Part shown: in pieces, positions 52,551-63,080 of the stretch
Layout of the letters: the number at the start of each line of letters is the position of its first letter
Position numbering within the stretch: position 1 is the stretch's first letter
Assembly (NCBI RefSeq): GCF_963082655.1
Contig: NC_081553.1
Coordinates: 230,713,260-230,777,259, forward strand
Length of the DNA stretch: 64,000 nt
From: Stomoxys calcitrans
Taxonomy: Eukaryota; Arthropoda; Insecta; Diptera; Muscidae
Reading direction: 5' to 3'
The notes under the pieces: generated by a model
Told to the model about the DNA's origin: nothing
Databases searched by the model: none
What the model saw: the letters and a program-made list of their open reading frames with translations, nothing else
Program-made: the position numbers and the translations under genes

Positions 52551-54115
52551 TATCTTGTGTTTAATAACAAAATGAACCAACTTGACAAAGAGCTAAATTT
52601 AACGATGTCTACTTTTCCAACATAATTCCAAGTCCACGTGCTTGTGTATATATTAATAATTTATTTCAATATTGTATTTTATAAATAATAATTTATTTCA
52701 ATATTGTCTTTTATAAAACTGATTTCTTACTAAAATGTTGTTCCTAAAGTGTAGTTGTGCAGTACGTAGTTTTTCATTAGAGAGGGAATTGCTGTTCAAA
52801 TCAAATAGATTCCAGTTACCAGCAACGCTGGCTTTAACATTTTTAATCATAGATTTCTTATGATTAACTTGGAATGAAATCATTATCATATGACTATTGC
52901 ATTATGTAAATCAAATAATTATTTCAATAATAACTAATTTATAATGCAATGCCAACTTAGGGTACACGAGTCTTAGTTTCATAATGAGATCAAAGCACAT
53001 TTTATCCATCTTCTGCCCCTCTGCGTAATTACAACTGACATTAAACGTTAAGAAACAATAATTTAATATCATTAAATCGGTTTTCTATTAGGTAAGAACA
53101 ACTTAATGTTGGTTCGAAAGAAGGAAATAAATAACTTAAAATGGATATATCTTCTTAATAACGTTAACATAGCAAGGGGTGAGTTGATAAACTGGAATTT
53201 AGTAATTTTTAACTAAATCATGAGCATAATCCGATTTCCTCGCCTAATAGGTAATTTAACTATTTAGGAGTCCAAGGGGAATCTATGGTTGTAAGTAAAT
53301 TTCTCCTTGTGATTCCGACTTTTGCACTCCTTCAATTCTTAACACCATGTTTCGAGATATCCTGCTCCATTTAACATTACATAAAAGTATTGGTTTTTTA
53401 TATTTTCATTAACGATTCCAATTTGTCGATTTAAATATCATTTTAACTTCTCTAGCGGGAGGCTTCTCTCTGGGAGGTCCTATCTTTTAGGCGAGTTCAA
53501 ATGGCGATAGAAAAGGAAAACCACCTTGCAGGAAGTTTGGGATAAATTCACCGCTATTAACATAAATTACCGGTCATATCACTAGTCAATTTAGTCCATT
53601 GCGTGGCTGCTTTGAGGTATTTTTCTTTTCTCAGAATAAACCAGGGAAAACACCGGTATGAATGTCTCTATGTTGGGGCAATTCGTTTTTTTTTTTCATA
53701 AGTACGCACTCGTTTGTTTTTTGTGCTTTTCTTGTTGTACACGCATCGTAATATAAAAAAAATCACGACGTTGCATACCATAATAAAACAACAACTTAAC
53801 TCGTTACTAATGCGCAGAGAAGTTGATGTTTTTTGCTTTGGCTGCAGTTATTTCAGCCTGTGTTCTAATTTCAAATGAAAGTGACATACAAGCAGGTTAG
53901 CGCGCAAATATTTGCTAAATGTATATAACTTGCTTAATGCAAATAATATGCTCTAAATGATGCAAAATTTTAATTATTTTTTACTCCTCCTTTAGAAGCA
54001 ATTCTACCGTCGATTAGTGACAGAAGGATAACGCAACAGCTTAGAAAATTAAAAAAATTTATTTTAGTATTAATTTTTTTTTTTTGTTTTAAATTAATTC
54101 TAAATTGTTTTGTTT
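52551..54115. other. 1.5-kb unassigned region
   Basis: It is the largest stretch in this half without recognised repeats. 'aataatttatttcaatattg' occurs twice (52657 and 52687), a small 30-bp tandem duplication. No long frame shows gene-like composition. Poly-T runs lie near 53686 and 54078. Confidence 0.4.
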
Positions 54116-54117
54116 TT

Positions 54118-55325
54118 TATACCCACACCATAGTTTGGGGGTATACTAACCTACTCATTCCGTTTGTAACACTTCGAAATATTGATCTAAGATCCCACAA
54201 AATATATATATTCCTGATCGTCTCGACATTCTGAGTCGACCTAGCCATGTCCTTCCATCCGTTTGTCGAAATAACGATAGCGGTCGAAAGCGTAAAGCTA
54301 GCCGCTCAAATTTTGCACAGATACTTACTTTGATCGTTGGGGATTGCAAATGGGCCATGTCGGTTCAGATATGAATATAGCTCCCATATAAACCGATCTC
54401 CAGATTTGACTTCTTGAGTCCCTGGAAGCCGCAATTTTTTCCGATTTTGCTAGAATTTTGCATACAGTGTTCTGTTATGATTTCCAACAACTATGCCAAG
54501 TAAGGTTCAAATCACTCTATAACCTGATATAGTTCCCATATAAAGCGATCACCCGATTGGACTTCTTGAGCCCTTACAAGCCGCAATTTTTGTCCGATTT
54601 GGCTGAAATTTAATGAAGTGATTGGTTCTGACTTCCAACAAGTGTGCAAAATGCGATCAAAATCGGTATACAACCTGATATAGCTCCCATATAAACCAAT
54701 CTCCCGATTTGACTTCTTGAGCCCTTACAAGCCGCAAATTTTTGTCCGATTTGGCTGAAATTTTGCATGAAGTGATTTATTCTGACTTCCAACAAGTGTG
54801 CCAAATGCAATCAAAATCGGTATACAAACTGATATAACTCCCATATAAACCGATCTCCCGATTTGACTTCTTGAGTACTTATAAGCCGCAATTTTTTTTC
54901 CAATTTGGCTGAAATTTTGCATGAAGTGATTTATTCTGACTTCCACAAGTGTGCCAAATGCGATCATAATCGGTATACAAACTGATATAACTCCCATATA
55001 TACCGATCTCCCAATTTGACTTCTTGAGTACTTATAAGCCGCAATTTTTTTTCCAATTTGGCTGAAATTTTGCATGAAGTGATTTATTCTGACTTCCAAC
55101 AAGTGTGCCAAATGCGATCAAAATCGGTCTATAATCTCATATAGCTCCCATATAAACCGTTCTCTAGATCATCGTTGTTCGGTTCCTGGAAGCTTTAATT
55201 ATTGCTAGTTTGACAGGAGTTTGGTATGTAGAATAAAATTATGCCCTTCAACAGAATTTATTTTGTACAAATTTTTAGCATACTCCATGGTGGTGGGTTT
55301 CCAAGATTCGGCCCGGCCGACTTAT
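54118..55325 (-). repeat. family A repeat with homogenised 154-bp units
   Basis: It starts 'tacccacaccatagtttggg' and 'aacacttcgaaatattgatc'. From about 54600 to 55140 three to four units of about 154 bp are almost identical ('tgactt(c)aacaagtgtg' spacing at 54631, 54785, about 54940, 55092). It ends 'ccatggtggtgggtttcc' and 'gattcggcccggccgac'. The 128-aa frame at 54725-55111 is a translation of these units. Confidence 0.8.
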
Positions 55326-55382
55326 TTATTATTTTAAATTTATTTTTTAAATAACTCACAACTATTCATTTATTTATTTTTA

Positions 55383-55388
55383 TTTATT
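55383..55388 (-). promoter_or_regulatory. AATAAA poly(A) signal of takeout copy 4
   Basis: It lies 18-23 nt after the stop codon on the minus strand, within an AAATAAAT-rich stretch. Confidence 0.5.
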
Positions 55389-55405
55389 CGTGGTACATAC
55401 TACTT

Positions 55406-58400
55406 TTATGTACTGAAGAAGTCATCGTACGATAGCTCATTGAAAACACTAGACAACACATTTGTAAATATTTGAGTAATGGAATTGCCAATACCATCGC
55501 TTAATTCATTCCAAAAGTCCATCCAGTTTTCATTCAGAGCCGAGTTAAGACTATCCGTCAATTCTTTGCTGCCCTTAACCAAATTATCCAGTTTTATCAC
55601 CATTCTAAAAAAGAAAATAAAGTGAAAATACAAATTATTAATAAAGCATACCTTCCAAAAAAAAAATAAATAAATGTTTACTATAGCACTCAAAATAATG
55701 TCTGTGGCTTAAAATTAAGACAAAATCGAAGATTTTTCATTTTGTATAGCTTATGACCTTGGCTTTTAGTACTTACTTTTGTGGCGTCATGACTGCCTTA
55801 AGTTTGCTCACTTTAATGTATTTTTTACCATCGCTTCTTTGTTCAAAATCTAAACGCCATTTTGTGTGTGTCGTACAATTACTCAGCTCAACGACCCCTT
55901 TGCCTTTTCCATTCAGTGTAAAGAGTAAGGCTTTGCCCTCCGATTCATAATCCCCTACAATTTTCACAAAATCGACAAAAGAGTAGGTTTCGATAATCTT
56001 GGGCTCCCTACTCCAGCCCGTAGTGTTTAAAATAATCGACTTCTCCATATTATAAACTGTCATTTTCAGAAACTTAAAGTTTAATGTTATGGGCGCATTA
56101 CCCTTTACTTGTGCAATGGTTACATCATTTAATGTTAGAGCAGAAATATTTGGCAAACCAAATTTTGGATTGCCTTTAGGGTATTTCTGAAACACTTCCA
56201 TAATTTTGTCTCGAACGCAGTCATTGTCGCCTACAGTACATTTTACAATGTCAGATGCTGAAAGTAATGTTAAAAAAATGGGAGTTATTATAAAACATTT
56301 AAAACGGCATTAAGTTCGGCCAGGCCGATGGATACCCATCACCTCGGATATATATATTAACCACCTTTCGTCATAAAACGTAAAAAAATGCATCATTTAT
56401 GAACCCATAGCAGCTTTAACGGAATATAGTCCGATTTCCATCGTATTTAGAAAGGCTATGTTAAGGTCTAACACAACTCACTATACTAAATTCATCGGTT
56501 AAAAAATTCATCTTTTATGGGCCTAAGAACTTAGATCGGTATATGTATATGGCAGCTATATCCAAATGTAGGCCTATCTGAAACATATGGAACAAGAATG
56601 GGACTGTACCAAATTTCAACGAAATCTGGTGATCAGTCTATATGGCAGTTATATTTAAATATAGTCAGATCCTGACCATACTCGGTACGAGTGTCGAAGG
56701 GACTAACAAAACTCAATGTGCTAAATTTCAGCAAAATCGGTTAATAAATTCACCTTTTAAGGGCGTAAAACCTTAAATCGGAAGATCGGTATATAAGTCA
56801 GATATATACAAATCTGTACCTATCTGAATTGAACAGTAATGTTGAGGTACCTAACACAATTCGCTATAACAAATTTCAGCGAAATCGGACAATAAATGCG
56901 CTTTGAATGGGCCCATGACCCTAAATCGAGAGATCGGTCTATGCATATTGCAAATTTTGCCCATGAACATTCTACTAAGGAACAGGGGCACATTTCTCAC
57001 ATATCAATGAGTGCAGTCCGATACAAGTTTGAGCTTATTAAAAAGTATCTCCTTTTTATAGCCGAGTCTGAACGGCGTACCGCAGTGCGACACCTTTTTG
57101 GAGAGAAGTTTTTATTTTATTATATTCGCCCGTTACGGTACTAAAAAGTGGCATATAATACGAAAATTGGGACAAATTTACCAAAACAGTGCCAGTAGTG
57201 GGATAAATAGTACATTAAGTGCCGCATTTGGTACTTTTTTTTTTGTAAATTGGGCTAGAGCTCTGAATTTTGGAAGTGAGGTACATTATTGTGAAATACC
57301 GAACATGTCGTTCTATAACGAGAAAAAATTCCCAATTCCCAAAAATACCACGTTTATGAGCGCACATACTAGAGTTTGAGCCTATAAACGGCCACCCAAA
57401 GTAATTTTCCATCTTAAATGATGGTATGGGCAGCTGTTACCACCAATGGCTGATCTGAAATCGTTTTCATCGAGCCTCGCCTCAAAGTAACTGTGACCTA
57501 TTATCGGAACAGCATTTTGGGAGAAGCTTTGAGGCCGTAGGCATGCAAACATTTCGGTTGTTGACCATGGATATTTCAACAAGACTCTGCACCGTCACAT
57601 AAATCAAGTTCAAATCAATAATGGCTAAAAACCATGTTTAGCAGTTCATTTCGCCCACACAGTGGCTGTCCAATTCGCCAGATGCCAATGGAATGAATTG
57701 TCCTTTTTGGGCCAAAGGTGTGTACTAAAAAATACACCATTATCGATACACATTATCGATACACCCATTGTATGGGAATGGTTTAAAATACCAACAGATT
57801 ATATTCGTACAGCTTCCAACTCGTTTTTCGTCCCACTTGGGGCAAAAGGGAATGGATTCTGATATGCAGGTTACTTGTCAAATAAATTTTTACACAAATA
57901 AAAATTTGGTCATTTAATAGTAACTCTTCGTGTCAGCTATCATGTTTGTAGTCAACAAGATTTCTTTGATAGTACCCTAAGTGCAATCGCCAAGCGATAT
58001 GAAAACTTTGTTTCTACTCCTGACATTAATAAATTGCAAAATATGACACAATTTTTTTTAAGCTTACTTTCGAATCGACTTTCACATTAAGCTGGTGACT
58101 TAATTTATTTCTCCATCTAGTGAATAATGTGGCTAAAGCGATGGTCAAGAACCACTAGGACTTTCTTATGGCACGGCTTGGACTTGTTAATTTACGAAAT
58201 CCATGATGCTACTCAGCACTTCGAAATTCCCCAACAAGTCTTGTAAGGTGTAGTCCCACAAGCGTCTTAGCTACTGGCTAAAGAAGGAATAAATTTCCCT
58301 GCTTAATTTTCTGGCCATCGGCAACTATTAGAGCGTGCAGTGACAGTTTGAGGTCATTTACCAGGTACTCGACTCGGGTTGCGTTCGAATTTTACAGTAT

Positions 58401-58875
58401 TTGTATCGAGATTATGTCATGACCCATGGCCTAAGGATGACACTTTTAACATTGGCTACTGTAAATTGAGCTGGTTTTTGTGCTCGGGATGCCCTATAAT
58501 TTAAAAACTTGACGCATCTTTCCCAATCAGTCCTTGTAACGCCGCCTTAAAAAACTGAGATTTCATCATCCCATGCGCGTGAGTTTGAGAGAGAGACTTG
58601 ACAGAAAACCACTACCAGCACTATATCGTCAATTAATTTACACTGCTTCTAATACTTTAGCTTTATATTTATCTTAAGCTTACTGAGCACAGTATTGATT
58701 TCAGTATAGAACCAAATATTGCCAATTATTTTTGGAAATTAGTGTCAATCGTATTTTCTTGAAATTCGTATTTAGAGAATTTTTTATATTTACGTAATTC
58801 GCCACTTTGACACTCCAAGGATAAAAGTACGACAATATTTAAAATAAAACAGGTTCTCATTAATCCTTTACTCAT
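55406..58875 (-). CDS. takeout/JHBP-family secreted protein, copy 4
   Basis: The minus-strand exons are 58875-58794, 56257-55777 and 55604-55406 (82, 481, 199 nt), giving 253 residues. Exon 1 gives a signal peptide (MSKGLMRTCFILNIVVLLSL, then ECQSGEL) and ends in the weaker donor GTAAAT. Exon 2 starts PSDIVKCTVGDNDC and has YPKGNPKFGLPNISALT, LNFKFLKMTVYNMEK, NTTGWSREPK and SNCTTH. Exon 3 has LDNLVKGSKELTDSLNSAL, NENWMDFWNELSDG and LSYDDFFST. It is the most diverged of the four (MTPQK instead of a PKK exon 2 end). Intron 2 is only 172 bp; intron 1 is 2.5 kb and repeat-filled. An in-frame ATG further upstream (58926) lies before the likely start. It should be an extracellular hydrophobic-ligand carrier. 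Confidence 0.87.
56300..56945 (+). repeat. family C repeat in intron 1 of takeout copy 4
   Basis: It starts 'aaaacggcattaagttcggc' and 'ggatacccatcacctcgga'. Units with 'ggtatatgtatatggcagct' and 'ctaacacaactcactat' follow. The right end is cut off by a SINE. Confidence 0.7.
56946..57115 (-). mobile_element. SINE copy lacking the tRNA-like head
   Basis: The tail and body are present ('tctactaaggaacaggggca', 'gagtctgaacggcgtaccgc', 'acacctttttggagagaagt'). The match then stops where a transposase relic begins. Confidence 0.65.
57120..57900 (+). pseudogene. mariner-type transposase relic in intron 1 of takeout copy 4
   Basis: The plus strand, in broken frames, reads VMVWAAVTTNG near 57420, EIVFIEPRLKVTV, then FQQDSAPSHKSS (second catalytic Asp region) near 57570. 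A C-terminal tract ending RTASNSFFVPLGAKGNG is related to the relic at 2210-3110. It has multiple stops and is inactive. Confidence 0.7.
57901..58793. other. remaining intron 1 of takeout copy 4
   Basis: Mixed-composition sequence, GC-richer at 58100-58500. No frame or motif is convincing. It may contain an unrecognised old insertion. Confidence 0.35.
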
Positions 58876-58967
58876 TGCAACTTTTAGTTTTTCTATTTTG
58901 TTCGTATTTAATCTTAAGTTCAACACACAGCAAACTGCACTGGATTTAAAATGGAAAGAAGGTAACT

Positions 58968-58974
58968 TTTTATA
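58968..58974 (-). promoter_or_regulatory. TATA box of takeout copy 4
   Basis: The minus strand reads TATAAAA 93 nt before the ATG. GCAGTTTG lies about 38 nt downstream, in a position comparable to TCAGTTTG at the orphan exon. Confidence 0.6.
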
Positions 58975-58979
58975 CTAAT

Positions 58980-59756
58980 GCCATAGATGTTAAAAGTAAG
59001 ATTAATTGTCGGTCATGTTAGTTAAATGTGGAAAATTTGTCTTTAGTTGATAATGTGACATTATATCTTCTGTATCGAGAGCATTCCACAGTACACGAGA
59101 ATAATGTTTGAAACACTAATAGAACTAGAGTTAGGTTCGGTCGTTCCTTACTATGGATTCTCTTATGTAAGGTAGGTCCAACATTATTAGCATAGCCCGG
59201 AAATGATAGCAGCTCTAATCAAAACCGGCATTTGTCAGCAAAATTACCCTACAGAAAAACTTGTTAACAGTTTAGTTCACGAGTTCCATTTAAAGTCATT
59301 ATTAAAGTTGTCTAAAGTGTAATGCCATGATATATTGATTTATTGAAGCGAAACATTACACGATTACAATAAAAGAAAAATTTCATGATAAAAATATTGT
59401 GTCTGTCTTCAAAATTTTCTAAACGTTTTATTTTTTTGCGTGTAAAAAGCGCAATTTTCAACCGATTCGACTAATATTTTGTACAATTATGACACTCATG
59501 ACTTCCGACAGACTATTAAATATGATTTTATTCGGTCTGTGCATTGATATTGCTTCTATATGCATAGTCGATCTTCTAATTTTTACTTCCCATTTTCATT
59601 TGAAATATAGGTGATGGAAAATTAACGATAGTATCGATACTATTGATATTTATTATTATTAGAAATATCGAATTTTGCAATTATCGATAGTGTACCAGCT
59701 CTACAAAGACCTCATAAAGTATAAATATATATAATTCAATAAGGAACCTGTCAGTG
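58980..59756. other. upstream region of takeout copy 4
   Basis: AT-rich. A short decayed repeat end ('agttaggttcggtcgttcc') lies near 59129. 'tatcgata' occurs repeatedly at 59625-59695 ('acgatagtatcgatactatt', 'ttatcgatagtg'). It could include cluster regulatory sequence. Confidence 0.35.
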
Positions 59757-59995
59757 GGGCCATCGCAGCACAGAGGTTAGCATGTCTGCCTATGACGCCG
59801 AAGGCCTGGTTTCGAATCCTGGCGACATTTGTGAGGTACTATGCTATTTAAAAAACTTCTCGCATGCCGTTCGGACTCGAAAAGAAACCCCCTTCTTATT
59901 GAGCTTAAACTTGAAAAGGACTGCACTAATGGATATGTGCAAAGTTTGCCCCTGTTCCTTCGTAGAATGCTCATGGATAATATTGGCATTTGTAA
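59757..59995 (+). mobile_element. tRNA-derived SINE
   Basis: 'cgcagcacagaggttagcat' (A box), 'ggtttcgaatcctggc' (B box), 'acatttgtgaggtactatgc' and the 'aagtttgcccctgttcctt' tail define a plus-orientation copy with an internal deletion just after the head. Confidence 0.75.
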
Positions 59996-60078
59996 CCTTT
60001 CATTGAGCGGACCAGTCTTCTTTTCGGATACGAGAGTTGCTTTTTATATTTCGGGAATATTAATCATCGAAAATGGCT

Positions 60079-61283
60079 TTATTGTTTTTCAAAATATTCC
60101 CCATTAAGATATATACACTTTTGCATACGTTTGTCGAAGCACTTTCGCCACTCTGATTGAGGTATCCCCAAAACATTCATTCTGAACGCATCAACCGCTT
60201 CTTCAGGTGTCGAAAAACGTAAACCTCTCATTTTATTTTTTACGTACGGGAATAAAAAGAAATCATTCGGTGCCAAGTCAGGACTATACGATGGATCACT
60301 CATTAAATCGATGTTTTCAGTGCTCAAAAGTGCAGTTGTTTGAGCCAATATATGAAAGCTCTCATTGTCGCGGTGAAGAGTGATCCGTCTTCGATGGTTG
60401 ATTTTCCTGCTTTCTTGGAAGACAACTGCCAAACAAATGATTGTGTACCACACATAATTGGATGTTTTGCATTATTCTAGTGGTACGATTGCGACATGTA
60501 CAAATTTCTACTGGAGGTTTTTCCCCAGCATAAATTTGCAGTATCGAACAGCTGTTCGGTTATGAAAACCAGCTGTTAAATTCAAATAAACAGCAAAGAG
60601 AGTAGAGTCTGTGCTCACTCTCATGAATATTTTTACTGAAAAAGTACGCGAACAGACCTGAAGTTCAGTTCAGTTTTTCCGAAAAAACAGGCGATCATTT
60701 GCTTAGAAGTACTTCGTGCGCGAGCAACTTTTGCTGGATTTGGCTCATCTTGAAACACCCATACAGTCGACTGCCGATTACTTTCGGGCTCATACGCGTA
60801 AATCCAAGATTCATCATCTGTCACGATGTCATAGACTTGTTTCGAAGCACCGCGATCATATTTTTAGAGCATTTCTTTCGACCAATCCGCACGAGCCTTT
60901 TTTCCAAGGATTGACAAATTGTGTGGGATCCAACGCGAACAAAATTTGTATTACGATCAAAAGTTCATGCAATATTGAATGTATACTGGTCTCACTAATC
61001 CCTTAGGTTGTCTCAATCTCACGATAGGTCAGATGACGATCTTGCAATATCAGTTGGCGCACAACATCAATAGTTTTTGGAACAACAACTGATTTTGGAC
61101 AACCTTCATGAAATTCGTCTTGGAGTGAACTACGGCCTTGGTTGAATTCATCATACCATCGATAAACACTACTCCTTGATGGAGCTTCACCGTCAAAAAA
61201 TGGAATTAAGTTCATCGATGCACTGTTGCTAACTTAATCCACATCAAAAGTTGTAAAAAATAATGTTCACGATTTAATTCCAT
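60079..61283 (-). pseudogene. mariner transposase, nearly full length but broken
   Basis: The minus strand from ATG at 61283 to the stop at 60079 follows a mariner transposase: N-terminal helix-turn-helix region (RSSVYRWYDEFNQGRSSLQD at 61170-61111), TYREIETT, then a catalytic core with TDDESWIYAYEPES (first Asp), QDEPNPAKVARARSTSKQMI, HRDN (second Asp) and YSPDLAPNDFF (third Asp), ending LNGEYFEKQ. It is disabled by an early stop after the first 23 codons, a stop at about 61003, frameshifts near 60830-60900 and an unrelated stretch of about 150 bp around 60500-60655. Inverted terminal repeats could not be paired by eye. Confidence 0.85.
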
Positions 61284-61430
61284 TGTTTGGGCGAGATTTT
61301 TTAAATTACTGTAAACAATACAAATAGCGCTCGTATGTCAAAACATTTTGAGTACGTATAACCACAAAAATGTCAAGCTTTACGACAGAGCTGTCAGTTG
61401 GCTGATTGCAACACATCTTGTTGATATAGG
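61284..61430. other. flank of the mariner relic
   Basis: Probably untranslated terminal sequence of the mariner element ('aaatgtcaagctttacgac', 'agctgtcagttggctg'). No terminal repeat was confirmed. Confidence 0.35.
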
Positions 61431-61570
61431 CTGGGATTGTAAATGGGCCAATACATGTTGGAAATAGATAAAGCTGTAAACCAATCTACCGATTAAACTT
61501 CTTGAACTTCCAGAGAGCGTAATTCTCATCCGATTTGGCTAACATTTTACACAATGACATCAGGAGGCAC
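61431..61570 (-). repeat. family A fragment
   Basis: 'gggattgtaaatgggcc' and 'cgtaattctcatccgatttg' match family A units in reverse orientation. Confidence 0.45.
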
Positions 61571-62189
61571 TACCTTTCCAAATAAACGAATTCCATAGGT
61601 ATATCTTGTTGTAATTTTCCATTAACACTCTCTAGTGATCTCTTCTGTTCATGATTGTTGAAATTTAAATGCACAAAGTTTTATTAGCCGGTATCACTAT
61701 ACCGTTGTAGAGTGCACCCAGCATGTAATGGATCAGCATCGTAAGCAGCAGTTAATGGTAATCGATCAATACAAATCTAATATTCATATATACAAAGACG
61801 TAGACAGCTTACACAAATTAAAAGATTTGTTAAGAAATTAATAAACAACTAAGAGTGCGTCAAGTTCGGCCGGATCGAACTTTATATGTATATTAGGACG
61901 AGTTGATTTATATGGATGGAAGAAAGTGAAAACGTGGCAAAAACGTAATCTAAATAATATACTAAGAAAATTCCCCGAAGATATCATGCATCTAAAATCA
62001 AAATCTAATCCACTACCCGCGACTTGGAAAAAGCTATTGTATTATTTTCAGTATTTTTTTTTTTTTTTTTTTGGAAAAGGCGGCCGTATTCATTTTCAAG
62101 TCAAGAGCCGTCAATTAGGATTTTATTTTAGATACATGGTTTTTTTTTAGACTTCTATGTTAACGTTTTTGCTATACGATTTAAACATA
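61571..62189. other. spacer with an isolated family A left end
   Basis: A short left-end copy lies at about 61848-61905 ('aacaactaagagtgcgtcaa', 'ttcggccggatcgaac'). A run of about 20 T occurs at 62053-62072. No gene seen. Confidence 0.4.
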
Positions 62190-63080
62190 AACAACTAAAA
62201 GCGGGTTAAGTTCGGCCGGGCCGAATCTTATATACCGTCCACTATGGATCGCATTTGTCGAGTTCTCTTCCCGTTATCTCTTTTTAGGCAAACAAAGGAT
62301 AAAAGAAAAGAATGGATTTAATATTGGATCTATATCAATTATAGTCCGATTCGGACCATAATTGAAATGAATGTTGGAGCCCATAATGGAAGTCATTGCA
62401 TAAAATTTCAGCCAATTCGAGTAAGAATTGCTCAAGAAGTAAAATAGAGTGATCGGTTTATATGGGAGCTGTATCAGGCTAAAGACCGATTCAGACCATA
62501 TTTGACACGTATGTTGAAGAGTATGGGAGAAGCCGTTGTACAAAATTTCAGCCAAATTGGATAATAATTACGCCCATAGTTGTTGGAAGTCATAATAAAA
62601 CACCGCACGCAAAATTTCAGGTAAATCGAATGAGAATTGCGCCCTCTAGTGGCTCAAGAAATCGAGATCCAATATCGATTTATATGGCAGCTATATCAGT
62701 TTATAGACCTATTTGAACCACACTAAGCTCAGTTTTTGGATGTCATAACAAAACACGTGGTTCAAATTTCAGCCAAAGCCGATTAGAATTGCGTTCTCTA
62801 GAGGCTCAAGAAATCAAGATCCAAGATCGGTTTATATGGCAGCTCTATCAAAACATAGCCCATTTACAATCCCAACCGACCTACGCTAAAAAGAAGTATT
62901 TGTGCAAAATTTCAATCGGCTAGCTTTATGCCTTCGCAAGTTAGCGTGCTTTCGCCAGACAGACGGACGGACATGGCTAGATCGACTTAAAATGTCGTAA
63001 CGATCAAAAATATTTATACTTTTTGGGGTCTTAGACGAATATTTCGAGAAGTTACAAACAGAATGACGAAACAACTCGCC
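62190..63080 (+). repeat. family A repeat, near full length
   Basis: It begins 'aacaactaaaagcgggttaa', a 'ttcggccgggccgaa' hairpin and 'accgtccactatggatcgca'. Five to six units follow, and it ends 'agacggacggacatggctag', 'tatactttttggggtc' and 'agttacaaacagaatgac'. The terminal 'cccccatcc' block is missing. Confidence 0.75.

Noticed and set aside
54725..55111. 128-aa open frame on the minus strand with internally repeated protein sequence
   Set aside because: It is a translation of the 154-bp family A units; the same peptides appear in other family A copies on both strands.
58876..58926. Upstream in-frame ATG extending takeout copy 4 by 17 residues
   Set aside because: It would place a charged stretch before the signal peptide and does not match the 27-codon first exon of the paralogues.
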